A DNA stretch of 50,635 bases, taken from assembly GCA_964508715.1 (NCBI GenBank), contig CAZDUX010000023.1, forward strand, positions 1-50,635, in the 5' to 3' direction. Of the stretch, positions 1-8,093 are shown piece by piece. The position numbers were made by a program, and so were the translations under genes. Source of the stretch: JAKALX01 sp964508715 (GTDB taxonomy: Bacteria > Chloroflexota > Dehalococcoidia > Tepidiformales > Tepidiformaceae). The notes beneath the pieces are model-generated. The model was given only the letters and a program-made list of their open reading frames with translations. It was not told the origin of the DNA and searched no databases. Positions within the stretch are counted from its first letter, which is position 1; each line of letters starts with the position of its first letter.

Positions 1-104
1 GGCCCTACACCTGGACTGCCACCGTCGAGGCCATCCTCTCCAAGGTCGGCCGTGCCCAAAGTGCTCTCGCCACCGTCAAAGACTCTTCGGTGCCACTACA
101 CTAG
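1..104 (+). CDS. C-terminal end of a transposase-like protein (5' partial)
   Basis: Only the last 33 codons are inside the window, reading from base 3 to the TAG at 102-104. The visible peptide contains PYTWTATVEAILSKVGRA, which resembles the C-terminal tail of IS630-type transposases (aromatic-x-W-T, then EIL-x-K-x-x-RA). The family call is by eye on a short stretch and is tentative. Its stop codon interlocks with that of the convergent membrane-protein gene (shared CTAG). No terminal inverted repeat can be judged because the element lies outside the window. Confidence 0.4.
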   Translation, partial: PYTWTATVEAILSKVGRAQSALATVKDSSVPLH

Positions 105-994
105 ACCGCTGAGATAAACACCACGCCCATCACGGCTGTGGCCGCGGCGATGACTCCAACGAGGCCGTCCCGCCCGAACAATCGCGTCGCCCGGGGGCCG
201 AGAAAGGCGATGACGATCGCATCGGCCGCAATGAGACCCGCCCGTTCAGGCGATTCGAAGAGGAGTACGGCGATCGCTGCCGAGGCTGCGAGGCCGAAGG
301 CCGCGATCGCAATCCCGTAGATGCGGCGGGCGTCGACACGCTCGGACGCCAGGCGGCTCGCCTGCCGGCTCTTCTGGTCGACGCTCGGGAGGCGGCTGGC
401 GATGTACAGCGATAAGCCGAGGAGAATACCAATCGGGAGTATCCACCAGAGCAGGCCATTCCAGAGCTCGAGCGCTGCATACACCCACATTGGGATGAGC
501 GAAACAGCGACCGCGAACGGCAGCCAGCTGAGGACAGTACGTCTGAAAACAAGTACGTAGACGAGACCGCAGGCAAGCCCCGCTACCCCGGCCAACCACG
601 CAGCAAGCGGAAACGTGATGGTGACGAGCAGACCACCGCCGGCGCAGACCCCCGCCAGCAGCACAGCCCGGTCGCGCCTGAACCCTCCACTCGTGGCCGG
701 CTTCCCGGCTTTCGAATTATGCCCATCGGCTGCGTCGGCGGCCTCGCGCATGATGCCGAAAGAGAACTGGAAAAGGAGCATCCCGAGGCCGATCTGTATC
801 CAGGTCGCACGGCTTCCTTCGAGGTCGGCGACGACTGCGATGGCAACGGTCGCCACTGTCAGGATGAGTGACCGGACCGGATGAAGCGTCTGCAGGCGCG
901 GCCAGGGCGGCGAGGCGAGGCGTGAGGACCCCACCGGCGGTTGTTCAGGGGAGCGGTGCGATCGTTTCCTGGAGCCTACGACGCCACGTGCCAT
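101..994 (-). CDS. UbiA-like prenyltransferase family membrane protein
   Basis: A 297-residue integral membrane protein with about eight hydrophobic segments. After the first segments it has REAADAADGHNSKAGKPATSGG-type sequence around residues 83-104, which sits where UbiA proteins carry their first Asp-rich motif (NDxxDxxxD...RPxxxG). The motif is degenerate here, with R-E in place of N-D. The following stretch with LVFRRTVLSWLP also fits the UbiA fold. UbiA proteins transfer isoprenoid chains to aromatic acceptors, as in quinone, haem and chlorophyll synthesis; the substrate here cannot be told. The ATG at 992-994 was taken; the first 35 residues are basic and may be over-called. It is divergent from cinA. 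Confidence 0.6.
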   Translation of the reverse strand: MARGVVGSRKRSHRSPEQPPVGSSRLASPPWPRLQTLHPVRSLILTVATVAIAVVADLEGSRATWIQIGLGMLLFQFSFGIMREAADAADGHNSKAGKPATSGGFRRDRAVLLAGVCAGGGLLVTITFPLAAWLAGVAGLACGLVYVLVFRRTVLSWLPFAVAVSLIPMWVYAALELWNGLLWWILPIGILLGLSLYIASRLPSVDQKSRQASRLASERVDARRIYGIAIAAFGLAASAAIAVLLFESPERAGLIAADAIVIAFLGPRATRLFGRDGLVGVIAAATAVMGVVFISAV

Positions 995-1077
995 TTACGA
1001 GAGTGTACGGTGTGCAGGCGCGGCCCGGCTCAACGCTGGTCTACACGTGTCGCGGTGGAAAACCGTAGACTCTGCTC

Positions 1078-2319
1078 GTGAAAGCGGAAATCATCGCCAT
1101 CGGCACCGAGATCCTGCTCGGCGAAATCGTCGACACGAACAGTGCATTCATCGCCCGCCAGTTGCCGGAGCTCGGCATCGATCTGCTGTACAAGTCAGTC
1201 GTTGGCGACAATCGGGGCCGCATCGTCGAGACGTTTCAGAGAGCGTGGGACCGATCGGACCTCGTCCTCCTTACCGGCGGCCTCGGGCCAACTGAGGACG
1301 ATATGACCCGTGAAGGGATCGCTGCATTGCTCGGCGAGACGCCGTTCGTCGAGCCGTCACTCGAAGTGCGATTGCGCTCCTGGTTCGCGGGGCGTGGCTA
1401 TCCAATGCCGGAATCGAATATCAAGCAGGCGTGGCTCATCCCCAGTGCGCGGGCAATCGATAACCCGCGCGGGACGGCGCCAGGCTGGTGGGTCGAGCGC
1501 GATGGGCGGATTTTCGTCGCGATGCCCGGTGTACCCACTGAGATGGAGCGGATGTGGGCGAACGAGGTTCGCCCGGAGCTGGAGCGCCGCGGCGACGGGC
1601 AGGTGCTCGTCACCCGGACGATCAAGACCGTTGGGATCGGCGAGGGGACGGTCGATGAGATGGCAAAGCATCTCTACCAGTCAACCGATGTGGGAATCGG
1701 GACCTATGCGCGGGCCGATGGCGTGCACCTCCGCATCGGAGCGAAAGGCGCGACTCGCGAGGAGGCGTGGCGGAAGATCCGCCCTGTCGAAGAGGAGATG
1801 GACCGGATCTTCGGCCGGGCCATCTGGGGTAAGGACGATGACACCTTCGAAGGGTGCATTGGCGGGCTGCTGACAGAACGGCGCGAGACGTTGAGTTGCA
1901 TGGAATCGTGCACCGGTGGCCTTTTTGCGAGCGTGATTACGGATACACCGGGTGCCGGAGACTATTTTCGCGGCGGTATCGTGACGTACTGGACAGACCT
2001 GAAGATCGATTCCGGCGTGCCATCGGAGGTCATCCGAGAGCATGGCGTGATTTCGCAGGAGACGGCACGGGCGATGGCCGAGGCCGTGCGCGAGCAACTG
2101 CGAACAGACTGGGGTGTCGGTATCACGGGTGTGGCCGGGCCCGATCCACAGGAAGGCAAGGCGCCCGGGACCGTCCATATCAGTGTCGCGGGACCGGATG
2201 GTGCCGGGGGTGTCATCTCGATGTCGATGAACCAGGGCCGAACCGCAATCAAGCGGCGCGCGGTGACGACCGCGATGCTGCTGTTGCGTCGCGCTCTGAC
2301 CGGTGAGCTCTCTTCGTAG
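1078..2319 (+). CDS. cinA: CinA family protein (nicotinamide-nucleotide amidase / competence-damage)
   Basis: 413 residues, full family length. The N-terminal half is a MoaB/MogA-like domain (KAEIIAIGTEILLGEIVDTN at the start, then TGGLGPTEDDMTREG). The C-terminal half is the PncC-type amidase domain (SCMESCTGGLFASVITDTPG, then GITGVAGPDP). In characterised CinA proteins the C-terminal domain deamidates NMN in pyridine-nucleotide recycling and the N-terminal domain acts on ADP-ribose. It starts with GTG at 1078; the reading frame begins exactly at the conserved KAEII strand, which supports this start. It stands alone on the plus strand, convergent with the acyl-CoA dehydrogenase. Confidence 0.93.
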   Translation: MKAEIIAIGTEILLGEIVDTNSAFIARQLPELGIDLLYKSVVGDNRGRIVETFQRAWDRSDLVLLTGGLGPTEDDMTREGIAALLGETPFVEPSLEVRLRSWFAGRGYPMPESNIKQAWLIPSARAIDNPRGTAPGWWVERDGRIFVAMPGVPTEMERMWANEVRPELERRGDGQVLVTRTIKTVGIGEGTVDEMAKHLYQSTDVGIGTYARADGVHLRIGAKGATREEAWRKIRPVEEEMDRIFGRAIWGKDDDTFEGCIGGLLTERRETLSCMESCTGGLFASVITDTPGAGDYFRGGIVTYWTDLKIDSGVPSEVIREHGVISQETARAMAEAVREQLRTDWGVGITGVAGPDPQEGKAPGTVHISVAGPDGAGGVISMSMNQGRTAIKRRAVTTAMLLLRRALTGELSS

Positions 2320-2367
2320 GGGCGGTCAGCACTCCCATCGCCGGGTTGGCCCCCGTAACTCACGCAC

Positions 2368-3522
2368 CTATCGCGGTAACCCAAGGCCTCGTGTCGCGAT
2401 GATGTTGCGTTGGATTTCGCTTGTGCCCCCGGCAATCGTGCGGCAGACCGTTGTGAGGTAGGTGAGGGCAAACTGCCCTCGGAGGCGCTCATAAGGCGAA
2501 CCGGGCAGCAGGCCGCCGCGCATGGCGAGCATACCGAGCCCGGTGTTGGCGATCCGCTGGTCGAGTTCACTGAGAAAGAGCTTCAGCAGGCTCGCCTCCT
2601 GGTTGGGCACACCACCACCGGCGATGATGCTCGCCACGCGATAGCTGAACATGGTGACGACCTCAACCTCGATCCGGTGGTCAGCGAGACGAAGCCGTTG
2701 TTGGCGCGACGCGTGGCCGTTGGAGCGGAGATAAGTGCAGAGGTCGTCGATGGTTCGCCGAGCACCGCCAGCATTTGCGATATTCGAACGCTCGAGATCG
2801 AGCGTGGTGGTGGCGATATACCAGCCACGGTTCTCATCGCCGAGAAGCGCGTCAGCGGGCATCCGGACGTTATCGAAGTAGAACTGCCCGAAGCCAGCCC
2901 GGCCGGCCATGTTGCGGAGCTGATGGAAACTCACACCTGGGGAATGGAGGTCGAGGAGAAAGTAGCTGATGCCCTTGTGCTTGGGCGCCGATGGGTCAGT
3001 TCGCGCGAGGAGATACATCCAATCGGCATAGTGACCATGGCTTGTCCAGATCTTTGTGCCGTTGAGAATCCAGTCGTCTCCCTCGCGGACGGCAGCCGTC
3101 TGCAACGAGGCGAGATCGGACCCCGACCCGGGCTCGCTGAACCCCTGGGCCCAGACCACATCCCAGTTCGTGATCCCCGGGAGATGGCGAGCTTTCTGAG
3201 CTTCAGTGCCATAGAGCATGATGGTGGGGCCGGCATAGCCGACTGCAGGGCCACGAGCACCGCTGGGAGCGCGCGCGTAGGACAACTCCTCACCGAAAAC
3301 AAGCTGTTCGACTGCATCGAGGCCCATGCCGCCGTGTTCGCGTGGCCACGATGGCGCAATCCACCCCCTGGCAGCAAGCTGCCTGTTGAACCAGCGGAGT
3401 TGCTCGGGGTCTTCCTCCTCGGCGTAGGGGAAGCCTTCGAGATCCGGTGTCATGATTGCACCGAGCCAGTCACGAACCTCGGTGCGCAGCGCCTGTTGCC
3501 GGGGAGTAAGGCGAAGCTCCAT
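2368..3522 (-). CDS. Acyl-CoA dehydrogenase family protein
   Basis: 384 residues, the usual length for an acyl-CoA dehydrogenase. The N-terminal helical domain begins MELRLTPRQQALRTEVRDWL. The flavin motif is seen in WAQGFSEPGSGSDLASLQT and the mid-domain in WILNGTKIWTSHGHYADW; IAGGTSEIQRNIIATRGLGL at the C-terminus is the family signature. The enzyme oxidises an acyl-CoA at the alpha-beta bond using FAD. ATG at 3522 was chosen because the frame upstream would run into the HAD gene and lacks homology. It lies 25 bases downstream of the HAD gene on the same strand. The substrate is unknown. Confidence 0.92.
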   Translation of the reverse strand: MELRLTPRQQALRTEVRDWLGAIMTPDLEGFPYAEEEDPEQLRWFNRQLAARGWIAPSWPREHGGMGLDAVEQLVFGEELSYARAPSGARGPAVGYAGPTIMLYGTEAQKARHLPGITNWDVVWAQGFSEPGSGSDLASLQTAAVREGDDWILNGTKIWTSHGHYADWMYLLARTDPSAPKHKGISYFLLDLHSPGVSFHQLRNMAGRAGFGQFYFDNVRMPADALLGDENRGWYIATTTLDLERSNIANAGGARRTIDDLCTYLRSNGHASRQQRLRLADHRIEVEVVTMFSYRVASIIAGGGVPNQEASLLKLFLSELDQRIANTGLGMLAMRGGLLPGSPYERLRGQFALTYLTTVCRTIAGGTSEIQRNIIATRGLGLPR

Positions 3523-3547
3523 GCGGCGCAAGTATAACCAGTTCGAA

Positions 3548-4090
3548 TCAGGTTGATCGCGCGACAAGTTCCCGGAGGATCGGGAGCGCCTCCTCGATCC
3601 GCTGGATGCGGTGGATGTTTGGTCCCGAGAGCCAACGGTTACGCCACCAATCAATGACGAACACGGCGGGGATGAGCTCGGCAACCCATTGTGCGGTATG
3701 AGGGTCATCCTCGAAGTGGGCGATGGGCCGGAGGTCGCTGATAGTCCGCACCTTGAACTGGGCGGGCTTCTCATGCCAGTCATGGCGGAGGCAAAGCCGT
3801 GGCGTCATACCGATGTTCCTCTCGAACCAGCCCCGCGTGAGAGCCTCCGCATCGCCCGAGCGCGCGGAGACAACCGCAAACTCGAACTCGAGCGCGATAC
3901 TCCGCAGGCCATCAGCCGCGCCATCCATTGGCCGCCGGCCGAGATACCGCCAGCGCTCGGTCCGCCAGAGAAGATTCCTTGTTCCCTCACCGGTCCGTTT
4001 CTTATTCTGGCCGCGCCCGGGGTTGATGCCGAACGGTGGACGGCAGATAACACCGTCGAGGTCGAAGGTCACCAGGGGCCGCTGCTCCAC
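3548..4090 (-). CDS. HAD superfamily hydrolase
   Basis: 180 residues. VTFDLDGVI near the start carries the two catalytic aspartates (D10 and D12) of haloacid-dehalogenase-type phosphatases. VVSARSG gives the motif II serine, a lysine lies near EKPAQFK, and HFEDDPHTA supplies the motif IV acidic pair. It most resembles small stand-alone HAD phosphatases and nucleotidases. The start is GTG at 4088-4090; an in-frame TAG lies three codons upstream, so no longer start is possible. It may be co-transcribed with the acyl-CoA dehydrogenase. The substrate cannot be read from the sequence. Confidence 0.8.
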   Translation of the reverse strand: MEQRPLVTFDLDGVICRPPFGINPGRGQNKKRTGEGTRNLLWRTERWRYLGRRPMDGAADGLRSIALEFEFAVVSARSGDAEALTRGWFERNIGMTPRLCLRHDWHEKPAQFKVRTISDLRPIAHFEDDPHTAQWVAELIPAVFVIDWWRNRWLSGPNIHRIQRIEEALPILRELVARST

Positions 4091-4145
4091 GACATCATGC
4101 TAACGAGTGGCGCGTAGCCGTTCGAGCGGCGACCGTTTCGAGCCG

Positions 4146-4907
4146 ATGGATGTGCTCACTGCCATCGGTCTCGCGATTGCGGCATTCGCAGCAGGGGCGG
4201 TCAATGCTGTGGCGGGCGGCGGATCGCTCATCAGCTTCCCCGCCCTGATGGCGGCCGGGTACGCCTCGAAGAGTGCGAATGTGACGAATACGGTAGCGCT
4301 TTGGCCGGGGTATATCAGCGGCTCGTATGGGTATCGGCGCGAACTTGGCCGGCAGCGGCGCCGCGTGCTGGCTCTGAGCGTGCCGAGCATCGCGGGAGCG
4401 CTCATAGGATCTGTCGTCCTGTTGAGCACGCCGACATCGGTGTTCGACCGTGTGGTTCCGTTCCTCATCCTGTTCGCCTGTGCCCTCATGGCATTCCAGG
4501 AGCCGCTGGGCCGCTTCGCGGCACATCACCGGCTCGCCTCACAGCATGAAGAGCACGTGCCCTTACCGCTGCTCCTGGCGACCGTCGTGCTGGCGATCTA
4601 TGGAGCGTACTTCGGGGCCGGCGTCGGGATCCTGACACTGGCCGCACTCGGGATCCTGCTGCCGGATGATATCCAGAGCTCGAACGCCCTGAAAGGGCTG
4701 CTCTCGGCGCTCATCAATGCCGTGGCGATGGTCTATTTCGTGTTCTTTGGGCCGGTGCGCTGGTTACCGATGACGATCATGGCAGTCGGAGCGCTCGCTG
4801 GCGGATACTTCGGCGTCGGCGTCGCGCGGAGGCTTGGAAAACGGTGGCTGAAGGTAGCCGTTATCTCCTATGGCGTGCTCGTGGCAACGGTCTTGTTCGT
4901 TCGTTGA
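4146..4907 (+). CDS. Sulfite exporter TauE/SafE (TSUP) family permease
   Basis: 253 residues, mostly hydrophobic, with about eight membrane segments in two similar halves. The first half has AFAAGAVNAVAGGGSLISFP and the second AIYGAYFGAGVGILTLAALG, both hallmarks of the TauE/SafE family. Members export sulfite, sulfoacetate or related organosulfur anions. ATG at 4146 is preferred over an upstream start at 4107 because MDVLTAIGLAIAAFAAG opens directly into the first membrane helix. It is followed 76 bases later by a run of small oxygenase-associated genes, including a flavin reductase. That neighbourhood would suit removal of sulfite from desulfonation, but this is inference. Confidence 0.88.
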   Translation: MDVLTAIGLAIAAFAAGAVNAVAGGGSLISFPALMAAGYASKSANVTNTVALWPGYISGSYGYRRELGRQRRRVLALSVPSIAGALIGSVVLLSTPTSVFDRVVPFLILFACALMAFQEPLGRFAAHHRLASQHEEHVPLPLLLATVVLAIYGAYFGAGVGILTLAALGILLPDDIQSSNALKGLLSALINAVAMVYFVFFGPVRWLPMTIMAVGALAGGYFGVGVARRLGKRWLKVAVISYGVLVATVLFVR

Positions 4908-4983
4908 CAGTGCCAATGGGCCAGTGGTTCGTTCACTCACAGGTGTCCGCATATAATCCAGAGACCGAACCAGGGGAGCTTGC

Positions 4984-5268
4984 ATGCTGTTTTCCGTACG
5001 TCTCATCTCCAGGCAACCCCACGATGTGACGGCGGAGGCGTGGCAGGGCATCGTGGCCGATCAACTGCGAGCGACGAAGTCGCAGTACGACCAGGGGAAG
5101 ATCCGGGCCATCTATCGCGAGACCGGTGTGGGGGTGTTGGCCATTTACGAGGCGGGTGATGCCCGGGAGATGGACCAGCTCATTGCCGCGCTCCCGATGG
5201 CGCGTTACTTCGCGGAAATCGAGGTGCACCCGCTGTGGGACATGGCGCCCACACTGCAGGGAGTGTAG
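4984..5268 (+). CDS. Muconolactone delta-isomerase-like small protein
   Basis: 94 residues. It has the ferredoxin-like fold pattern of the muconolactone isomerase family: an N-terminal strand, then QLRATKSQYDQGKIRAIYRE, a strand ending AIYEAGDAREMDQLIAALPMA, and EIEVHPL near the end. True muconolactone isomerase converts muconolactone to 3-oxoadipate enol-lactone in the catechol branch of the beta-ketoadipate pathway. No other gene of that pathway is seen here, so the protein may have a different ligand. ATG at 4984 follows GGGGAG at about six bases. It lies four bases before the flavin reductase gene and is probably co-transcribed with it. Confidence 0.75.
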   Translation: MLFSVRLISRQPHDVTAEAWQGIVADQLRATKSQYDQGKIRAIYRETGVGVLAIYEAGDAREMDQLIAALPMARYFAEIEVHPLWDMAPTLQGV

Positions 5269-5272
5269 CCCG

Positions 5273-5767
5273 ATGCCCGTGGCCGACCCGAACGACTTCA
5301 AGGCAGCACTGGGGGCCTGGGCAGCTGGCGTCACCATCGTGACGACGAAGCACAGGGAACTCGTCTATGGCCTGACCGCCTCGAGCTTCTCATCACTCTC
5401 GGTAGACCCTCTGCTGGTGCTGGTGTGCGTGGCGAACTCAAACCTGATGTCCACGATGGTGCAGGACGCAAAGCTCTTCGCAGTCACTATCCTCGCGGAG
5501 GGGCAGGAGGACGTGTCGCAGTATTTTGCGAAGCACGGGCGTGAACCGGCCAGGGAGTTCGAGTCGCTCGTGGGGTGGCACGAATGGCACACGGGAGCAC
5601 CAATCATCAAGGGCGGTGTCGCCCACCTGGACTGTGAGTTGGAGGCCACCTTCCCCGGGGGCGACCACACGATTGTCGTTGGACGTGTGGTCGGAGCGGC
5701 GGCGAATCCCGGCCTCAAGCCACTGATTTATTACCGGCGGGCTTACCGCTCGCTGAAATTGGACTGA
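5273..5767 (+). CDS. Flavin reductase family protein
   Basis: 164 residues, typical of the short flavin reductase-like FMN-binding domain. Diagnostic stretches are DFKAALGAWAAGVTIVTT at the start, GLTASSFSSLSVDPLLVLVCV, and the C-terminal DHTIVVGRVV before the YYRRAYR end. Family members reduce FMN or FAD with NAD(P)H and hand the reduced flavin to a partner monooxygenase. Start is the ATG at 5273. It is embedded in a tight plus-strand run: four bases separate it from the upstream and from the downstream gene. The likely partner oxygenase is not evident, unless the ABM or Rieske proteins next door are involved. Confidence 0.9.
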   Translation: MPVADPNDFKAALGAWAAGVTIVTTKHRELVYGLTASSFSSLSVDPLLVLVCVANSNLMSTMVQDAKLFAVTILAEGQEDVSQYFAKHGREPAREFESLVGWHEWHTGAPIIKGGVAHLDCELEATFPGGDHTIVVGRVVGAAANPGLKPLIYYRRAYRSLKLD

Positions 5768-5771
5768 TGCC

Positions 5772-6083
5772 GTGGCAGTGAAAGTCATCATCGAACGCAA
5801 GATTGTCCCTGGGCAGGAACGGCAGGTGACCGACATCCTGAGGCAGATGCGCGCGCGATGCCTCGATGAACCCGGGTATATCAGCGGGGAGACCCTGCGC
5901 GATAGCGAAAATCCCCAGACGCTTGTCGTGATCAGCACATGGTTCGGGCTCATGGACTGGCGCAACTGGTTCGCCTCCGAAGACCGGCAGGGATTCGAAT
6001 CGCGGCTCCGTGTCTACCTGAAGGAACCAGAGCAGGTTCGCGTGCTCCTGGAGGGGCTTTCGGCCAGCCTGTCGGGGGCCTGA
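5772..6083 (+). CDS. Antibiotic biosynthesis monooxygenase (ABM) domain protein
   Basis: 103 residues with the dimeric alpha-beta barrel pattern of ABM proteins: VKVIIERKIVPGQERQVTDI, then PGYISGETLRDSENPQTLVV, then W-x-x-WFASEDRQGF near the end. Members are small cofactor-free monooxygenases or haem-degrading and quinone-modifying enzymes. It starts with GTG at 5772, four bases after the flavin reductase stop. The tight spacing implies one transcript with the isomerase-like and flavin-reductase genes. Its substrate is unknown. Confidence 0.85.
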   Translation: MAVKVIIERKIVPGQERQVTDILRQMRARCLDEPGYISGETLRDSENPQTLVVISTWFGLMDWRNWFASEDRQGFESRLRVYLKEPEQVRVLLEGLSASLSGA

Positions 6084-6104
6084 AACTGATCATCGGAGTC
6101 TGCT

Positions 6105-6131
6105 AATTGCGCATGGGGACTTTGCGCAATT
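6105..6131. promoter_or_regulatory. Perfect 9-bp inverted repeat with 9-base spacer
   Basis: AATTGCGCA (6105-6113) and TGCGCAATT (6123-6131) are exact inverted copies separated by nine bases. It lies between the ABM gene and the Rieske gene. It is more AT-rich than its surroundings and ends 26 bases before the Rieske GGAGG. The geometry equals that of the HrcA CIRCE operator (9-N9-9), but the sequence is unrelated. It could be a repressor site for the Rieske gene or the stem of a weak terminator; there is no T-run. Confidence 0.5.
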
Positions 6132-6171
6132 TGGCACAAACGGGGTAGTATCGCCCCCGGAGGAATTGGCT

Positions 6172-6843
6172 GTGTCTCCTGCGCTCGCGTTTCTTGGTGT
6201 CTCGGTGCTTGGTACGTGGGGGCTCGCATCGCTCGGGCTCATCGTCGGTGGGATCTTCATGTTGTTCTTCCCGGGCGATCCGACAACAGCCTCGAGCCAC
6301 ACCCTTGGCGGTATCGTCCTCATCATCGCCGGCCTCATCTCGGGCGGGCTCATGCAGATCGTGGTAACGCCGCTCCTCGGCATCGACCCGCCGTTGCCCC
6401 TCAAAGCCAAGAACATCATCCCGGCGGCCAGGCTCACCCGCTGGGCGAAGGCTGGTACGGTCCGCGATTATGTCGATGGTGTACCGAAGGAAGTCCGGCT
6501 GCGCAGCCAGCGCGTCACGATGATCCGGATGGGCGAGAGCATGTATGCGATGGGTGGCCTCTGCTCCCATGCCCGGCTGCCGCTGGGCGGGATCCCGGGC
6601 TCGCCAGTCAAGCCCGAACCGGTGCGCGATGAGTGCGTGATGTGCCCGTTCCACGGTGCGCGCTTCGAGGTCGCCACGGGCCATGTAGTACGGCAGCCAT
6701 TCAGCAGCGAGTTCAACAATGACCATCCATTCCTCGGTCGGCTGCAATCAAAGTTGATGTTCTTCAACAAGAAGGCCGAAGACATGCAGACATATCCCGT
6801 GAAGATCGAGGACGGGATCATCATGGTGGGCCTGCCAAAGTAG
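6172..6843 (+). CDS. Membrane-anchored Rieske [2Fe-2S] protein
   Basis: 223 residues. Two hydrophobic segments (about 4-34 and 44-70) are followed by a soluble Rieske domain. The cluster ligands are visible as C131-x-H133 in GGLCSHARLPLGG and C158-x2-H161 in CVMCPFHGARF. Rieske proteins pass electrons between quinols, cytochromes or oxygenases. The paired N-terminal helices place the domain at the membrane, and it is not a canonical bc1 Rieske. Start: GTG at 6172 lies about nine bases after GGAGG; a TTG at 6166 is in frame but too close to that site. It is the last gene of the run, with a strong terminator just after it. Confidence 0.82.
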   Translation: MSPALAFLGVSVLGTWGLASLGLIVGGIFMLFFPGDPTTASSHTLGGIVLIIAGLISGGLMQIVVTPLLGIDPPLPLKAKNIIPAARLTRWAKAGTVRDYVDGVPKEVRLRSQRVTMIRMGESMYAMGGLCSHARLPLGGIPGSPVKPEPVRDECVMCPFHGARFEVATGHVVRQPFSSEFNNDHPFLGRLQSKLMFFNKKAEDMQTYPVKIEDGIIMVGLPK

Positions 6844-6860
6844 CCCGAACCGGCGCAGAT

Positions 6861-6903
6861 GCGAGAACGGCCGCCCCAAACAGGCGGCCGTTCCCTTTCT
6901 CGC
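6861..6903 (+). terminator. Intrinsic terminator after the Rieske gene
   Basis: AACGGCCGCC (6866-6875) pairs perfectly with GGCGGCCGTT (6883-6892) around a seven-base loop, followed by CCCTTTCT. An outer GCGAG/CTCGC pair (6861-6865 and 6899-6903) extends it. It separates the oxygenase-type run from the aminotransferase gene. Confidence 0.85.
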
Positions 6904-6941
6904 ACTTCTCCCGGCCGCGCCGGTAGCGCATCCTGTAGCGT

Positions 6942-8093
6942 ATGACTGATGACCTTGCAGCTGCCTGGCGCTCAAAGTTCCCAATCCTCAACAAAAAGAC
7001 ATACCTGATCAACAACTCGCTCGGGGCAATGCCCGGTTCGGTTCGTGATGCTTTCGCTGAATACACCGATCTCTGGGCGAGCGAGGGCGTTGTCGCATGG
7101 GACACATGGCTGCCACTCGTGGCGGAGACGGCGGCGGTGCTCGAGGACATCAGCCATGCTCCACGCGGGTCCATGACGATGTTCCAGAACGTTACGAACG
7201 CCATGGCTGCGATCCTCTCATGCATGGAGTTCGAAGCCCCGCGTAACCGGATCGTGCACTGCGCCGGTGAGTTTCCAACGGTCGAGTACATCCTCGATGG
7301 ACAGCGGCGAATCGGCGCCGAGGTGGTGCGGATCGGTGATGACCCCCTCGTGTTCCCGGCCGATGCGCTCCTGGACGCGATCGATGACCGAACCTGCCTG
7401 CTCGTCCTCTCGCACGTGCTCTTCCGCACAGCCGAGCTCGTCGATCCAAGGCCATTCATCGAGAAGGCTCACGACCATGGCGCACTCGTCGTGCTCGACG
7501 CCTACCAGTCGATGGGCGCAGTGCCGTTGGATGTGATGGAGCTGGGCGTGGACTTCCTCGTTGGCGGATCCGTGAAGTGGCTTTGCGGAGGGCCTGGCGC
7601 AGGTTACCTGTTCGCTCACCCGGCACTTGTCGGCCGCCTGGCGCCCCGCGATGTGGGCTGGTTCTCGCATGCGCGGCCATTCCAATTCGAAGCGCCACCG
7701 ATCGAGTATGCGGAAGGTATCGGCCGGTTCATGGGCGGCACCCCAAACATCCCCGCCTATTACCAGGCACGGGAGGGCTACCAGGTCATTCGCACGGTTG
7801 GGGTTCCAATCATTCGCGAGAAGGCCCGGCGGCAGTCTCAGCTCATCTACGACGGCGCACGTGCGCGTGGCTTCGAAGTGAACTCACCGGCGGAGTTCGA
7901 ACACAGGGGAAATCACGTAACCGTGAACCCCCCGCACACGGAGGAGTTGAAGAACGAGCTCATTCGCCGCGGCTTCGTTATCGACTACCGTCCCGGGGCT
8001 GGCATTCGCGTGGCACCGCACTTTTACAACACCGATGACGAGTGCGTGGCGATTCTCGAGGAGATGGACGCCATCCTGCGGACGTTCGGCTAG
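6942..8093 (+). CDS. Aminotransferase class V / kynureninase-like PLP enzyme
   Basis: 383 residues. The fold-type I PLP pattern is clear: YLINNSLGAMP at the start, LSHVLFRTAELVDP in the middle, LVVLDAYQSMGAVPLDV with the PLP-binding aspartate (D186), and GGSVKWLCGGPGAGYLF with the Schiff-base lysine (K212). The arrangement, and the C-terminal RPGAGIRVAPHFYNTDDE, are closer to kynureninase than to cysteine desulfurases. No other tryptophan-degradation gene is seen nearby, so the substrate is open. ATG at 6942. Its TAG stop interlocks with that of the convergent acyltransferase gene (CTAG at 8090-8093). Confidence 0.87.
   Translation: MTDDLAAAWRSKFPILNKKTYLINNSLGAMPGSVRDAFAEYTDLWASEGVVAWDTWLPLVAETAAVLEDISHAPRGSMTMFQNVTNAMAAILSCMEFEAPRNRIVHCAGEFPTVEYILDGQRRIGAEVVRIGDDPLVFPADALLDAIDDRTCLLVLSHVLFRTAELVDPRPFIEKAHDHGALVVLDAYQSMGAVPLDVMELGVDFLVGGSVKWLCGGPGAGYLFAHPALVGRLAPRDVGWFSHARPFQFEAPPIEYAEGIGRFMGGTPNIPAYYQAREGYQVIRTVGVPIIREKARRQSQLIYDGARARGFEVNSPAEFEHRGNHVTVNPPHTEELKNELIRRGFVIDYRPGAGIRVAPHFYNTDDECVAILEEMDAILRTFG

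Noticed and set aside
2410..3537. 375-codon plus-strand open frame opposite the acyl-CoA dehydrogenase
   Set aside because: It is a shadow frame of the GC-rich coding strand; the minus-strand product has clear family motifs.
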